Below are positions 7,090 to 15,025 of a stretch of 64,000 bases of DNA, piece by piece. The translations under genes were made by a program, and so were the position numbers. Every line of letters starts with the position of its first letter. Within the stretch, counting starts at the first letter, position 1. Under the pieces are notes generated by a model that had not been told where the DNA came from, did not search any database, and worked only from the letters and a program-made list of their open reading frames with translations. The stretch is from Chryseobacterium piscicola (lineage in GTDB: Bacteria > Bacteroidota > Bacteroidia > Flavobacteriales > Weeksellaceae), in contig NZ_FTOJ01000003.1 of assembly GCF_900156685.1 (NCBI RefSeq), forward strand, positions 62,001 through 126,000. The letters run 5' to 3'.

Positions 7090-9597
7090 ATGTCTATTCA
7101 AAATTTCAACATACAGGGTTTATCAGGTAATGAAGTTACCAAGGCCCGGGAAAAGTATGGAAAAAATCAATTAAATTACAAAAAAGAAAATACGATCATA
7201 GATACCCTCATTCGTATTGTGAAAGATCCTATGCTTATATTACTTCTGGTCGCCGCTTCTATTTATTTCGTCAGCGGTAGTACAGGAGATGGTATTTTTT
7301 TATCTTTTGCCATTGTTTTCCAAACCTCTATTTCCCTGTATCAATATTCTAGAAGCAAAAATGCTTTGGAAAAACTGAAAGACCTTTCCCAACCCAACTG
7401 CAAAGTGATCCGAAATGGTAAAACCTCAGAAATTAAAAGTGAAGAATTAGTAGTTGGAGATTGTTTAATTGTGGAAGAAGGTACTTTGATTACCGCAGAT
7501 GGAAGCATCATTCATTCTAATGATTTTTCAGTCAATGAATCTATTTTAACAGGCGAATCGTTTTCTTTATTTAAAGATAAATCCAAAGAGGATCATTTTA
7601 TTTACAGCGGTACAACGGTTGCCAGTGGCTTAGCAGTGGCTACCATTACTGCAATTGGCAACGGCACCAAATTAGGAAAAATTGGAAGCAGCCTAGAAAA
7701 TATACAGGAAGAAAAAACACCCTTAGAAAAACAGATTGCCAATTTTGTAAAGAAAATGGCAATAACCGGTGCTGTGGTTTTTGTCATTGTTTGGGGCATT
7801 AATTATTGGAATACGAAAGAATTATTACAAAGTCTATTACAGTCACTCACATTGGCAATGAGTATTTTACCCGAAGAAATTCCTGTTGCATTTACCACAT
7901 TTATGGCTTTAGGAGCGTGGCGGCTTATGAAACTTGGGATCGTGGTAAAGCAAATGAAAACCGTAGAAACACTAGGAAGTGCTACTGTAATCTGTACAGA
8001 CAAAACCGGAACTTTAACAGAAAACAAAATGACGGTAGCAAAAATGTTTTTGCTGTCCTCCAACACAATATTTAACGTTCACGAAGGGGATTCTGATGAT
8101 AAAACAGAACTCATTACCGCAGCAATGTGGGCAAGCGAACCCATTCCTTTTGACCCGATGGAAATAGCTTTGCATAAAGTCTATAAAGATGCTGCGAACC
8201 AGGATGAAAGAACCAGTTACAAGCTTGTTCACGAATATCCTTTAGGTGGAAAACCGCCGATGATGACCCATATTTTTGAAAATCAAACGGGGCAAAGAGT
8301 GATTGCTGCCAAAGGTGCACCAGAAGCCTTGATGGCTGTTTCTAATCTCACAGAAACTGAAAAAAAACAGATTAATGAAGCCATCCACATTTTAGGAAAA
8401 GATGGATTTCGTATTTTAGGTGTGGGTATTTCAGATTTTAAAGAAACTCAATATCCGGAAAAGCAACAAGATTTCTCGTTTCAGTTTAAAGGAATTGTGG
8501 CATTTTATGACCCTCCAAAAAAAAATATCCAAAAAGTATTGGAAGATTTTTATAATGCAGGCATTGCCGTGAAGATTATTACCGGAGATAATGCTGAAAC
8601 TACGGAAGCTATTGCAAAACAAATTGGTTTCAAGGGTTACGAAAACTGTATTACAGGCGAAGAATTAATGAAGTTAAATGATAAAGACTTGAAAATTAGT
8701 GTAACGGAAAACACCATTTTTACTAGAATGTTCCCCGAAGCCAAACTGAAAATAATCAATGCTTTAAAATCGAATAATCAAATCGTTGCAATGACAGGTG
8801 ATGGCGTGAATGACGGTCCCGCTCTCAAAGCCGCACATATTGGGATCGCAATGGGCAAAAAAGGAACAGAAATCGCCAAACAGGCCGCATCGCTGATTTT
8901 GCTGGAAGATGATTTGTCTGAAATGGTAGATGCTGTTGCAATGGGCAGAAAAATTTATACCAACCTCAAAAAGGCCATTCAGTATATTATTTCCATTCAT
9001 ATTCCTATCATCTTAACTGTTTTCATACCATTGGCGCTAGGCTGGGTATATCCCAATATATTTTCTCCTGTTCATATTATTTTTCTGGAGATTATTATGG
9101 GGCCTACTTGCTCTATTATCTATGAAAACGAACCTATAGAAAAAAATGCAATGCAACAGAAGCCCAAAGCCTTAACTACTACTTTCTTCAACTGGAAGGA
9201 GTTATCTACCAGTATTATACAAGGATTGGTAATTACTGCAGGAACATTATTAGTCTATCAATATAGCGTACAAAAAGGCTATGATGAAGCATTAACCAGA
9301 ACAATGGTATTTACAGTTTTAATTACTTCTAATATCTTTCTTACGTTAATCAACCGGTCGTTTTATTATTCCATTTTCACAACACTCAAATACAAGAATA
9401 ATCTGGTTGCGCTCATTATCTCTATCACAGTTTCCCTTGTAGCATTAATGCTCTATGTAAAACCAATAACCAACTTTTTCAGCTTTCAGACCTTGAACCT
9501 TTCACAATTATTCATTGCCGTTTTAATAGGTTTTGTTTCCGTAGTTTGGTTTGAATTGGTAAAATGGTTGAAAAGAAGAAAAATGATGAAAGATTAA
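7090..9597 (+). CDS. P-type cation-transporting ATPase (P2-like, Ca2+-ATPase family)
   Basis: The 835-residue pump has the full catalytic set: actuator TGES (154-157), ion-site PEEIP (261-265), phosphorylation DKTGT with D304, the KGAPE nucleotide loop, and GDGVNDGPAL in the hinge. An N-terminal cation-ATPase domain (LSGNEVTKAREKYGKNQL) and about ten transmembrane helices place it in the P2 group with Ca2+ or related pumps. PEEIP instead of the SERCA-like PEGLP, and MGPTCSIIYENEP in the sixth helix region, mark a bacterial subgroup whose ion is not proven. It ends the stress block; 39 bases separate it from the Usp gene. Confidence 0.88.
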   Translation: MSIQNFNIQGLSGNEVTKAREKYGKNQLNYKKENTIIDTLIRIVKDPMLILLLVAASIYFVSGSTGDGIFLSFAIVFQTSISLYQYSRSKNALEKLKDLSQPNCKVIRNGKTSEIKSEELVVGDCLIVEEGTLITADGSIIHSNDFSVNESILTGESFSLFKDKSKEDHFIYSGTTVASGLAVATITAIGNGTKLGKIGSSLENIQEEKTPLEKQIANFVKKMAITGAVVFVIVWGINYWNTKELLQSLLQSLTLAMSILPEEIPVAFTTFMALGAWRLMKLGIVVKQMKTVETLGSATVICTDKTGTLTENKMTVAKMFLLSSNTIFNVHEGDSDDKTELITAAMWASEPIPFDPMEIALHKVYKDAANQDERTSYKLVHEYPLGGKPPMMTHIFENQTGQRVIAAKGAPEALMAVSNLTETEKKQINEAIHILGKDGFRILGVGISDFKETQYPEKQQDFSFQFKGIVAFYDPPKKNIQKVLEDFYNAGIAVKIITGDNAETTEAIAKQIGFKGYENCITGEELMKLNDKDLKISVTENTIFTRMFPEAKLKIINALKSNNQIVAMTGDGVNDGPALKAAHIGIAMGKKGTEIAKQAASLILLEDDLSEMVDAVAMGRKIYTNLKKAIQYIISIHIPIILTVFIPLALGWVYPNIFSPVHIIFLEIIMGPTCSIIYENEPIEKNAMQQKPKALTTTFFNWKELSTSIIQGLVITAGTLLVYQYSVQKGYDEALTRTMVFTVLITSNIFLTLINRSFYYSIFTTLKYKNNLVALIISITVSLVALMLYVKPITNFFSFQTLNLSQLFIAVLIGFVSVVWFELVKWLKRRKMMKD

Positions 9598-9913
9598 CTG
9601 AATACCCGCAATTTATAACAATTAAAAAATATTTGTTTTTCATTATTAAGTTTACGCCTTTCTTTATCTTAAAAACGATGATTAGTAAAAAAACTTTGTG
9701 TGTCCCTTTGCGTTAAAATTTAGCATTATGAATAAAAGCGCACAATCATAAAGATTAATTCATTTTGCACTTGAAAAAAACGAAAAAGTAAAAAAAATAG
9801 AAGTATTTGGTGTCAAAAATAGCTTAAATTTGAAATAAATTGATAGTAATCTGCAAAATAGTCAACAATAATTCTTTAAATAGCGGTAAATTCGTTATCT
9901 ATTTTTTTTCATC
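9598..9913. repeat. intergenic region with a low-complexity repeat pair (copy A)
   Basis: No gene is seen. Segment X starts TTAAGTTTACGCC at 9646 and ends CTTAAAAACG at about 9677. Segment Y (9687-9716) reads AAAAAACTTTGTG then TCCCTTTGCGTTAA. Close relatives of both segments recur at 14281-14335 in reversed order, so these elements bracket the sulfur gene block. They are probably members of a dispersed AT-rich intergenic repeat family; a genome-wide copy count would decide. Confidence 0.4.
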
Positions 9914-10549
9914 ATGAACCCAACAACTTTTTCCTCTGAATTCAGTTCTTCTAAAGAGTTAACAGATCAACTTTATAAAAGTAGTATAGTGAAAACCTAC
10001 CACGAAGGTGACATTATTTTGGATGAAAATGCTTCCATCCGCTCCATACCGATTGTGATGAAGGGATTATTAAAGGTAATCCGTACCGAAGAAGACGGGC
10101 GAGAGATTTTACTCTATTACATCAAAGCTGGTGAAAGCTGCATTATGTCTTTTCTTGGCGGGATGCACAATGAAAAAAGTATCGTGAAAGCAGAAGTGGT
10201 AGAAGATTCTGAAATCCTTTTTCTGCCCATAGATAAGGTTTCACTCTTCATTAAAGAGTATCCGGAATGGTTGGATTATATTTTCAGGCTCTACCACAAA
10301 CGCTTTGAAGAATTGCTGGATATTATCAACGCTATCGCTTTTAAAAAAGTAGATGAAAGATTATTGAATCTCCTCCATAAAAAATCTGAAATTTCTCATT
10401 CAAAGAGCATCGTTATTACCCACGAACAACTTGCCAATGAGCTTGGAACGGCTAGAGTAGTGGTCTCCAGACTTCTGAAACAGCTCGAAGATTCCGGAAA
10501 GCTTACTTTGGGAAGAAATAAGATTATACTTTCAGATTCTATTTCTTGA
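9914..10549 (+). CDS. Crp/Fnr-family transcriptional regulator
   Basis: Residues 20-130 form a cyclic-nucleotide-like beta-roll (YHEGDIILDENASIRSIPIVMKGLLKVIR, with GESCIMSFLGG in the cap), and residues 150-208 the winged helix with recognition helix ELGTARVVVSRLLKQLED. No Fe-S cysteine cluster is present, and the phosphate-binding cassette of cAMP-binding proteins is not conserved, so it probably senses something else. It lies directly before the sulfur genes. The motif found in front of two of them (10604-10626, 11599-11619) is a good candidate for its binding site, which would make it an activator responding to sulfide or polysulfide (inference). Confidence 0.88.
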   Translation: MNPTTFSSEFSSSKELTDQLYKSSIVKTYHEGDIILDENASIRSIPIVMKGLLKVIRTEEDGREILLYYIKAGESCIMSFLGGMHNEKSIVKAEVVEDSEILFLPIDKVSLFIKEYPEWLDYIFRLYHKRFEELLDIINAIAFKKVDERLLNLLHKKSEISHSKSIVITHEQLANELGTARVVVSRLLKQLEDSGKLTLGRNKIILSDSIS

Positions 10550-10603
10550 AATATTGTACGCTTTAAGACTAAAGAATAATTTTGATGAAATCTAATTGTC
10601 CTT

Positions 10604-10626
10604 CTGTAACAAAAGTAGCAGTACAG
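10604..10626 (+). promoter_or_regulatory. candidate Crp-type activator site plus -7 box before tauE
   Basis: The motif is TGTAACAAAAGTAGC, then A, then GTACA, with flanking C and G making CTGTA...TACAG arms. The same 21-base motif (one difference) precedes the MBL gene. In both promoters the end of the motif lies exactly 20 bases before a TTTG that fits the -7 element (here CATTTTTG, 10642-10649), which would place the activator over the missing -33 element. Confidence 0.6.
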
Positions 10627-10667
10627 CTAGATCAATAGTTCCATTTTTGCACCATAAAAGTTGAAGA

Positions 10668-11462
10668 ATGGAAATATATGGTTACATCGCATCGGTTTTT
10701 ATTGGTGTTTCTTTAGGATTAATTGGCGGCGGCGGAAGTATTCTTACCGTTCCCGTTCTCGTTTATCTCTTTGGGCTAGATGCTTTCTTGGCGACAGAAT
10801 ATTCACTTTTCATTGTCGGAATAAGCAGTATGGTGGGCTCGGTTTCTTATTTCAAAAAAGGTTTGGTCCATTTCAAAACGGCTTTTGTGTTTGGTCTTCC
10901 CTCTATCATTTCTATTTTTATCACACGGAAATTCCTTTTACCGTTGATACCTGATGATATTTTCAGTTTTGGAAGTTTTATGGTAACCAAAGATTTATTG
11001 TTGCTGATGATTTTTGCAGGATTAATGATTCTTGCCTCCTATAAAATGATCCGAAAAGGAGCAGAAGATAACACAGAAATACCCCATCCAGACCATCACA
11101 ATGCGCTTCTGGCAGCAGGGGAAGGCTCTGTAGTAGGAGTTTTAACAGGTTTGGTAGGCGCAGGCGGAGGCTTTATGATCATTCCCGCTTTGGTAAATCT
11201 TCTGAAAACGCCAATGAAAGTGGCCATTGGAACCTCTTTGGTCATCATTTCTTTTAATTCTCTCATCGGATTTTTCTCTTCATTCAATACAGTGAAAATT
11301 GATTGGAATGTATTAGTAACCATCTCAGCAATCGCTGTTGTAGGAATATTGATAGGTACCCAATTATCAAAGAAAATTGATGGTAAAAAACTAAAACCGG
11401 CTTTCGGATGGTTTATTTTGATGATGGGAATTTACATTATTATTAAAGAACTTTTCTTCTAA
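10668..11462 (+). CDS. sulfite/organosulfur exporter, TauE/SafE family
   Basis: This 264-residue protein has about eight transmembrane helices and two family signatures: SLGLIGGGGSILTVPVLVYLFG near the N-terminus and TGLVGAGGGFMIIPALVNLL after the central loop. Family members export sulfite, sulfoacetate or other sulfur anions. Its neighbours are an MBL-rhodanese protein and a split YeeE/YedE transporter, so it probably removes the sulfite made when persulfides are oxidised. A copy of the shared activator motif precedes it, and it is followed by a GC-richer intergenic repeat, so it is likely a monocistronic unit. Confidence 0.88.
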   Translation: MEIYGYIASVFIGVSLGLIGGGGSILTVPVLVYLFGLDAFLATEYSLFIVGISSMVGSVSYFKKGLVHFKTAFVFGLPSIISIFITRKFLLPLIPDDIFSFGSFMVTKDLLLLMIFAGLMILASYKMIRKGAEDNTEIPHPDHHNALLAAGEGSVVGVLTGLVGAGGGFMIIPALVNLLKTPMKVAIGTSLVIISFNSLIGFFSSFNTVKIDWNVLVTISAIAVVGILIGTQLSKKIDGKKLKPAFGWFILMMGIYIIIKELFF

Positions 11463-11470
11463 TATTATTT

Positions 11471-11562
11471 GGGCAGCTTTATCCGCCTTCCACTCCCGCT
11501 TTTTTGCTCGTCGTTCCTCCTCACAAAAAGAGCTCCGTTCAAGTCGGGCTGCAATCATTCGG
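11471..11562. repeat. GC-richer intergenic repeat-like element
   Basis: About 80-90 bases of unusual composition begin GGGCAGC (11471) and end GGGCTGC (11546-11552), so the ends contain GCAGC and GCTGC as an inverted repeat. Inside, CTTTTTTG and CAAAAAG form a second inverted pair around GCTCGTCGTTCCTCC. Its composition stands out from the AT-rich neighbourhood and it sits just after tauE. It resembles dispersed intergenic elements that I recall from Chryseobacterium-type genomes; no second copy lies in this window. Confidence 0.45.
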
Positions 11563-11598
11563 CGTTTCAAAATAGGAGATAATTAATTAACACCCTTA

Positions 11599-11619
11599 TG
11601 TAACAAAAGTAGCTGTACA
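11599..11619 (+). promoter_or_regulatory. second copy of the Crp-type activator site, before the MBL-rhodanese operon
   Basis: TGTAACAAAAGTAGC, then T, then GTACA matches the site before tauE at all but one base. The TTTG of the presumed -7 box (11640-11643) is 20 bases after the motif, the same distance as before tauE, and the ATG is at 11676. This suggests co-regulation of both units by the upstream Crp/Fnr protein. Confidence 0.6.
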
Positions 11620-11675
11620 ACAGAATTCAAACCCAGAAATTTGTATCAAATTAAAATTAAATAAAAAATATCAAA

Positions 11676-13088
11676 ATGCAAATAGAACAAATTTATACAG
11701 GATGTCTCGCTCAAGGAGCTTATTACATTGTTTCAAATGGTGAAGCTGCAATCATTGACCCTTTAAGAGAAACCCAGCCTTACATCAAAAGACTGCAAAA
11801 AGACAATGTAAAACTCAAATACATCTTTGAGACTCACTTTCACGCAGATTTTGTGAGCGGTCACGTAGACCTCAGCAAAAAAACAGGTGCACCCATCGTC
11901 TACGGACCAACTGCTAATCCGGATTTTGAAGCCATTATAGCAAATGATAACCAGATTTTTGAAGTGGGAAACATCAAAATAAAGGTTCTGCATACACCCG
12001 GACATACAATGGAAAGCTCTTCCTTTTTATTAATAGATGAAAATGGAAAAGAAAATGCCCTTTTCAGCGGTGATACTTTGTTTCTCGGTGATGTTGGCCG
12101 TCCCGATTTGGCTCAGAAAGCGGCAAGTATGACTCAGGAAGAATTGGCAGGGCTTCTCTACGAAAGTTTGTATCAAAAAATTCTGCCTTTAGATGATGAT
12201 ATTATCGTTTATCCGGCTCACGGTGCTGGTTCTGCGTGCGGAAAAAATATGCAGAAAGAAACGGTAGATACCCTGGGAAATCAAAAGAAAACCAATTACG
12301 CACTCAATCAAAAAGATAAACAAAGCTTCATAAAAGCGGTTACAGATGGGCTTCTTCCGCCACCTTCCTATTTCGGGATGAATGTGGCATTGAATAAAAA
12401 AGGCTACGAAAGTTTCGATAAGGTCTTGTCTAAAGGTCTACACGCACTTTCCCCCGAAGAATTTGAAGAATCGGCAGAACTTTCCGGCGCTTTGATTCTG
12501 GATGTAAGAACGAATGACGATTTTGCAAGAGGTTTTGTTCCCCAATCTATTAATATCGGTTTAAACGGAGATTTTGCCCCTTGGGTTGGCGCTCTGATTG
12601 TAGATGTAAAACAACCGATTTTATTAATTACCGATGAAAATAACCAGGAAGAAACGGTTACAAGATTAAGCAGAGTTGGTTTTGATAATGTTATAGGTTT
12701 TCTGAAAGGCAGTTTTGAAGCCTGGAAGAGCAGCGGAAAAGTAATTGACACCGTACACCGTATTTCTGCACAAGAATTTGAAAAGGAAATTGAAAATAAA
12801 GATGTAAAAATCGTCGATGTACGAAAAGAAAGCGAATACCAAGCAGAACACGTGGATGAAGCCTACAACAAGCCTTTGGCTTACATTAATGAATGGGTTA
12901 CAGATATTAATCCTAGCGAACATTTTTATCTGCACTGTGCGGGAGGGTACAGAAGTATGATGGCAGCAAGTATTCTTCTGGCAAGAGGTTACAGAAATTT
13001 TACCGAAATTGCCGGAGGTTTTAATGCAATTGTGCAGACTGGTATCACAAAAAGTGATTTTGTGTGTCAAAGTAAAGTTTTAAAATAA
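11676..13088 (+). CDS. MBL-fold hydrolase with two rhodanese domains (persulfide dioxygenase/sulfurtransferase-like)
   Basis: The 470-residue protein starts with an ETHE1/GloB-like metallo-beta-lactamase domain: H54, H56 and D58 in THFHADF, H110 in TPGHT, D133 in SGDTLF and H182 in YPAHG. The usual second His after the Asp is Phe, as is common in this subgroup. Two rhodanese modules follow (about 262-350 and 362-465). The first lacks the catalytic cysteine (ILLITDENNQEE) and the second has it (C421 in HCAGGYRS). Such proteins oxidise glutathione or other persulfides to sulfite and move sulfane sulfur. It heads the operon with the two YeeE/YedE genes (22-base gap) and is preceded by the activator motif. 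Confidence 0.9.
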   Translation: MQIEQIYTGCLAQGAYYIVSNGEAAIIDPLRETQPYIKRLQKDNVKLKYIFETHFHADFVSGHVDLSKKTGAPIVYGPTANPDFEAIIANDNQIFEVGNIKIKVLHTPGHTMESSSFLLIDENGKENALFSGDTLFLGDVGRPDLAQKAASMTQEELAGLLYESLYQKILPLDDDIIVYPAHGAGSACGKNMQKETVDTLGNQKKTNYALNQKDKQSFIKAVTDGLLPPPSYFGMNVALNKKGYESFDKVLSKGLHALSPEEFEESAELSGALILDVRTNDDFARGFVPQSINIGLNGDFAPWVGALIVDVKQPILLITDENNQEETVTRLSRVGFDNVIGFLKGSFEAWKSSGKVIDTVHRISAQEFEKEIENKDVKIVDVRKESEYQAEHVDEAYNKPLAYINEWVTDINPSEHFYLHCAGGYRSMMAASILLARGYRNFTEIAGGFNAIVQTGITKSDFVCQSKVLK

Positions 13089-13110
13089 TTTAATTTAAAA
13101 AATAGTATTA

Positions 13111-13674
13111 ATGTTAGAAATCATAAAAGAACCTTGGGCGTGGTATATTGCAGGTCCGCTGATTGGTCTCACCGTTCCTACACTCTTAATTTTGGGGAAT
13201 AAATCCTTCGGAATCAGTTCGTCACTACGGCATATTTGTGCAGCGTGCATCCCCGCAAATATTAATTTTTTCAAATATGACTGGAAGAAAGAATCTTGGA
13301 ATTTGTTTTTCGTTTTTGGAATTTTCTTCGGAGGAATGATTGCCGCTCACTTCTTAATGGATGGTCAAGACATCATCGTCAACCCAAACCTCAAAGCAGA
13401 ATTGGCAGGCTATGGCATCACCAATTACAGCAATTTGGTGCCAGTAGAGTTGATGAATTTTGAAAATCTGGTAAGTCTAAAAGGGTTTTTCATAATGGTG
13501 GTAGGTGGTTTTCTGGTCGGTTTCGGAACCCGATATGCTGGGGGCTGCACAAGCGGTCACGCTATTATGGGACTTTCAAATTTACAGTGGCCTTCATTGG
13601 TTGCAACCATTTGCTTTATGGTAGGTGGTTTTTTAATGGCCAATTTTATTTTCCCATTTATTTTATCCCTTTAA
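13111..13674 (+). CDS. YeeE/YedE (TsuA-like) transporter, half-size subunit 1
   Basis: This 187-residue membrane protein has about five helices and the family motif RYAGGCTSGHAIMG (around residue 145), with another cysteine pair near ICAACIP. YeeE/TsuA proteins take up thiosulfate through a chain of cysteines; full-length proteins are about twice this size. The next gene encodes the other half, so the two probably assemble as one channel. The position after the persulfide enzyme suggests uptake or movement of thiosulfate or sulfane sulfur. Confidence 0.85.
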   Translation: MLEIIKEPWAWYIAGPLIGLTVPTLLILGNKSFGISSSLRHICAACIPANINFFKYDWKKESWNLFFVFGIFFGGMIAAHFLMDGQDIIVNPNLKAELAGYGITNYSNLVPVELMNFENLVSLKGFFIMVVGGFLVGFGTRYAGGCTSGHAIMGLSNLQWPSLVATICFMVGGFLMANFIFPFILSL

Positions 13675-13685
13675 ATTGATTAAAA

Positions 13686-14168
13686 ATGAAAAAAGAAACA
13701 GATATAAGACATCAAGATTCTATTTGCACCAACGAAAGTCGTATTCAGCATCGATGGTACCATCTTTTGAAATACCTTTTGGTGGGGATTGCATTCGGGA
13801 TTGTGTTTGTAAAAGCAGAAGTAATCAGCTGGTTCAGAATTCAGGAAATGTTCCGCTTGCAGTCGTTCCATATGTACGGTATTATAGGAAGTGCAGTGGT
13901 AACAGGAATGATTTCCGTTTGGATCATCAAAAAATTCAACATCAAAACAATTTATGGAGAGCAGATTTCTATCGCCCCAAAGAAATTCAGTAAAGGCCAA
14001 ATTTATGGCGGACTGATCTTCGGATTTGGCTGGGCAATAACAGGAGCTTGTCCCGGACCGCTTTTTGCACAGATCGGAACCGGAGCAGTAGCCGTAGTCA
14101 TTACCTTGTTGAGTGCCGTTATGGGAACTTGGGTTTATGGATATTTCAGAGATAAATTGCCGCATTGA
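13686..14168 (+). CDS. YeeE/YedE (DUF6691-like) transporter, half-size subunit 2
   Basis: The 160-residue protein has four likely helices and the second-half motif FGWAITGACPGPLFAQIGTG with its conserved cysteine. The N-terminus is hydrophilic (MKKETDIRHQDSICTNESR). It starts 11 bases after subunit 1 and matches the C-terminal half of full-length YeeE/TsuA transporters. It ends the sulfur operon; a bidirectional terminator lies 285 bases further on. Confidence 0.85.
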   Translation: MKKETDIRHQDSICTNESRIQHRWYHLLKYLLVGIAFGIVFVKAEVISWFRIQEMFRLQSFHMYGIIGSAVVTGMISVWIIKKFNIKTIYGEQISIAPKKFSKGQIYGGLIFGFGWAITGACPGPLFAQIGTGAVAVVITLLSAVMGTWVYGYFRDKLPH

Positions 14169-14452
14169 TATAGGCTTTGAACCTACCATACATTTTAATG
14201 CTGCTTGTTATAACGGTTTGAATACCTATTAAAAATAAAGACAAATATTTTTAAATATTTATCGGCGTAGTGCAATAATTGAAAAAACTTTGCTTCTCTT
14301 TGTTAAGTTTACTCCCTTGTATAACTTAAAAAACGGTCAATATTTGAATTTTTTGTTTGATTTTTCGGTAAATTAAACATTATTTAGAATAATAGATAAA
14401 CATAAAAATATTCGATTTAATAACCTCATCAAAAAAAATCAGCATTTGTCAA
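14169..14452. repeat. intergenic region with repeat copy B
   Basis: No gene is seen. Segment Y-like sequence (AAAAAACTTTGC then TTCTCTTTGTTAA, from 14281) runs directly into segment X-like sequence (TTAAGTTTACTCCC at 14303 to TTAAAAAACG at 14335). Both segments resemble 9646-9716 in the opposite order, so the sulfur block has related sequence on both sides. Confidence 0.4.
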
Positions 14453-14496
14453 AAATAATAAAGAAAGCCTTATTTCTAAGACTTTCTTTATTATTT
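14453..14496. terminator. bidirectional terminator between sulfur and metal-efflux operons
   Basis: AAATAATAAAGAAAG (14453-14467) and CTTTCTTTATTATTT (14482-14496) form a perfect 15-bp stem with a 14-base loop. It lies between convergent genes and can serve both strands. Confidence 0.75.
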
Positions 14497-14514
14497 ACGG
14501 TTAAGATGAATCAA

Positions 14515-14982
14515 CTATTTTACTTTCTTTTTCGTTTCATTTACCCATTTTTCTATTTCAGACACATCCAAAGCAGACAATTTTGCCTCCTGATGAATCA
14601 CCGTGTAAGAAGTGAGCGGCATTTCGCCTTCTTTTATCGTTTCTACGATCTCATCCAGTTTCTCAAGCTTTTTTTCGCGGCTGTAAGAATTGAATTCATC
14701 AAAATTAAGATGCCTTTTACCGGAATTAACGTGATCTGCCAACCACCATTTCACAGGCTGTATCTTGCTGTACCAAGGGTAAGAGGTGTTGTTGGAATGG
14801 CAGTCATAACAACTTGTTTTTAAAATCGACTGAATTTTTGGAGGTACATTATAATGATTTCCGATTGCATTGGCAGATTGATCTTGGCTGATATTCTTTT
14901 TAATATCAATAAACTGAATGCCGATAAACAGCAACAACAGTACAGTTAAAATATTTTTTAGATTAAAAATTGACTTATTCAT
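14515..14982 (-). CDS. haem-binding-domain protein, membrane anchored
   Basis: The 155-residue protein has an N-terminal signal anchor (ILTVLLLLFIGIQFID, residues 11-27) and the haem-binding motif CYDCH (SCYDCHSNNTSYPWYSKIQP), then a conserved helix pair ending in SEIEKWVN. This is the periplasmic haem_bd domain often found in Bacteroidota. It is the last gene of the minus-strand metal-efflux operon, 43 bases after the adaptor gene. A role in periplasmic redox or copper handling is possible but unproven. Confidence 0.85.
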   Translation of the reverse strand: MNKSIFNLKNILTVLLLLFIGIQFIDIKKNISQDQSANAIGNHYNVPPKIQSILKTSCYDCHSNNTSYPWYSKIQPVKWWLADHVNSGKRHLNFDEFNSYSREKKLEKLDEIVETIKEGEMPLTSYTVIHQEAKLSALDVSEIEKWVNETKKKVK

Positions 14983-15025
14983 TATTTTAAGTTTTTGAAT
15001 TTATTTTTAAATTATTGAAACAGAA

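Noticed and set aside
7602-9000. Several long antisense frames inside the P-type ATPase gene
   Set aside because: They are opposite-strand shadows of a strongly conserved gene and show no domain or start signals.
13676-13993. Alternative frame overlapping the second YeeE/YedE gene
   Set aside because: It lacks membrane helices and the GACPGP motif, which lie in the frame starting at 13686.
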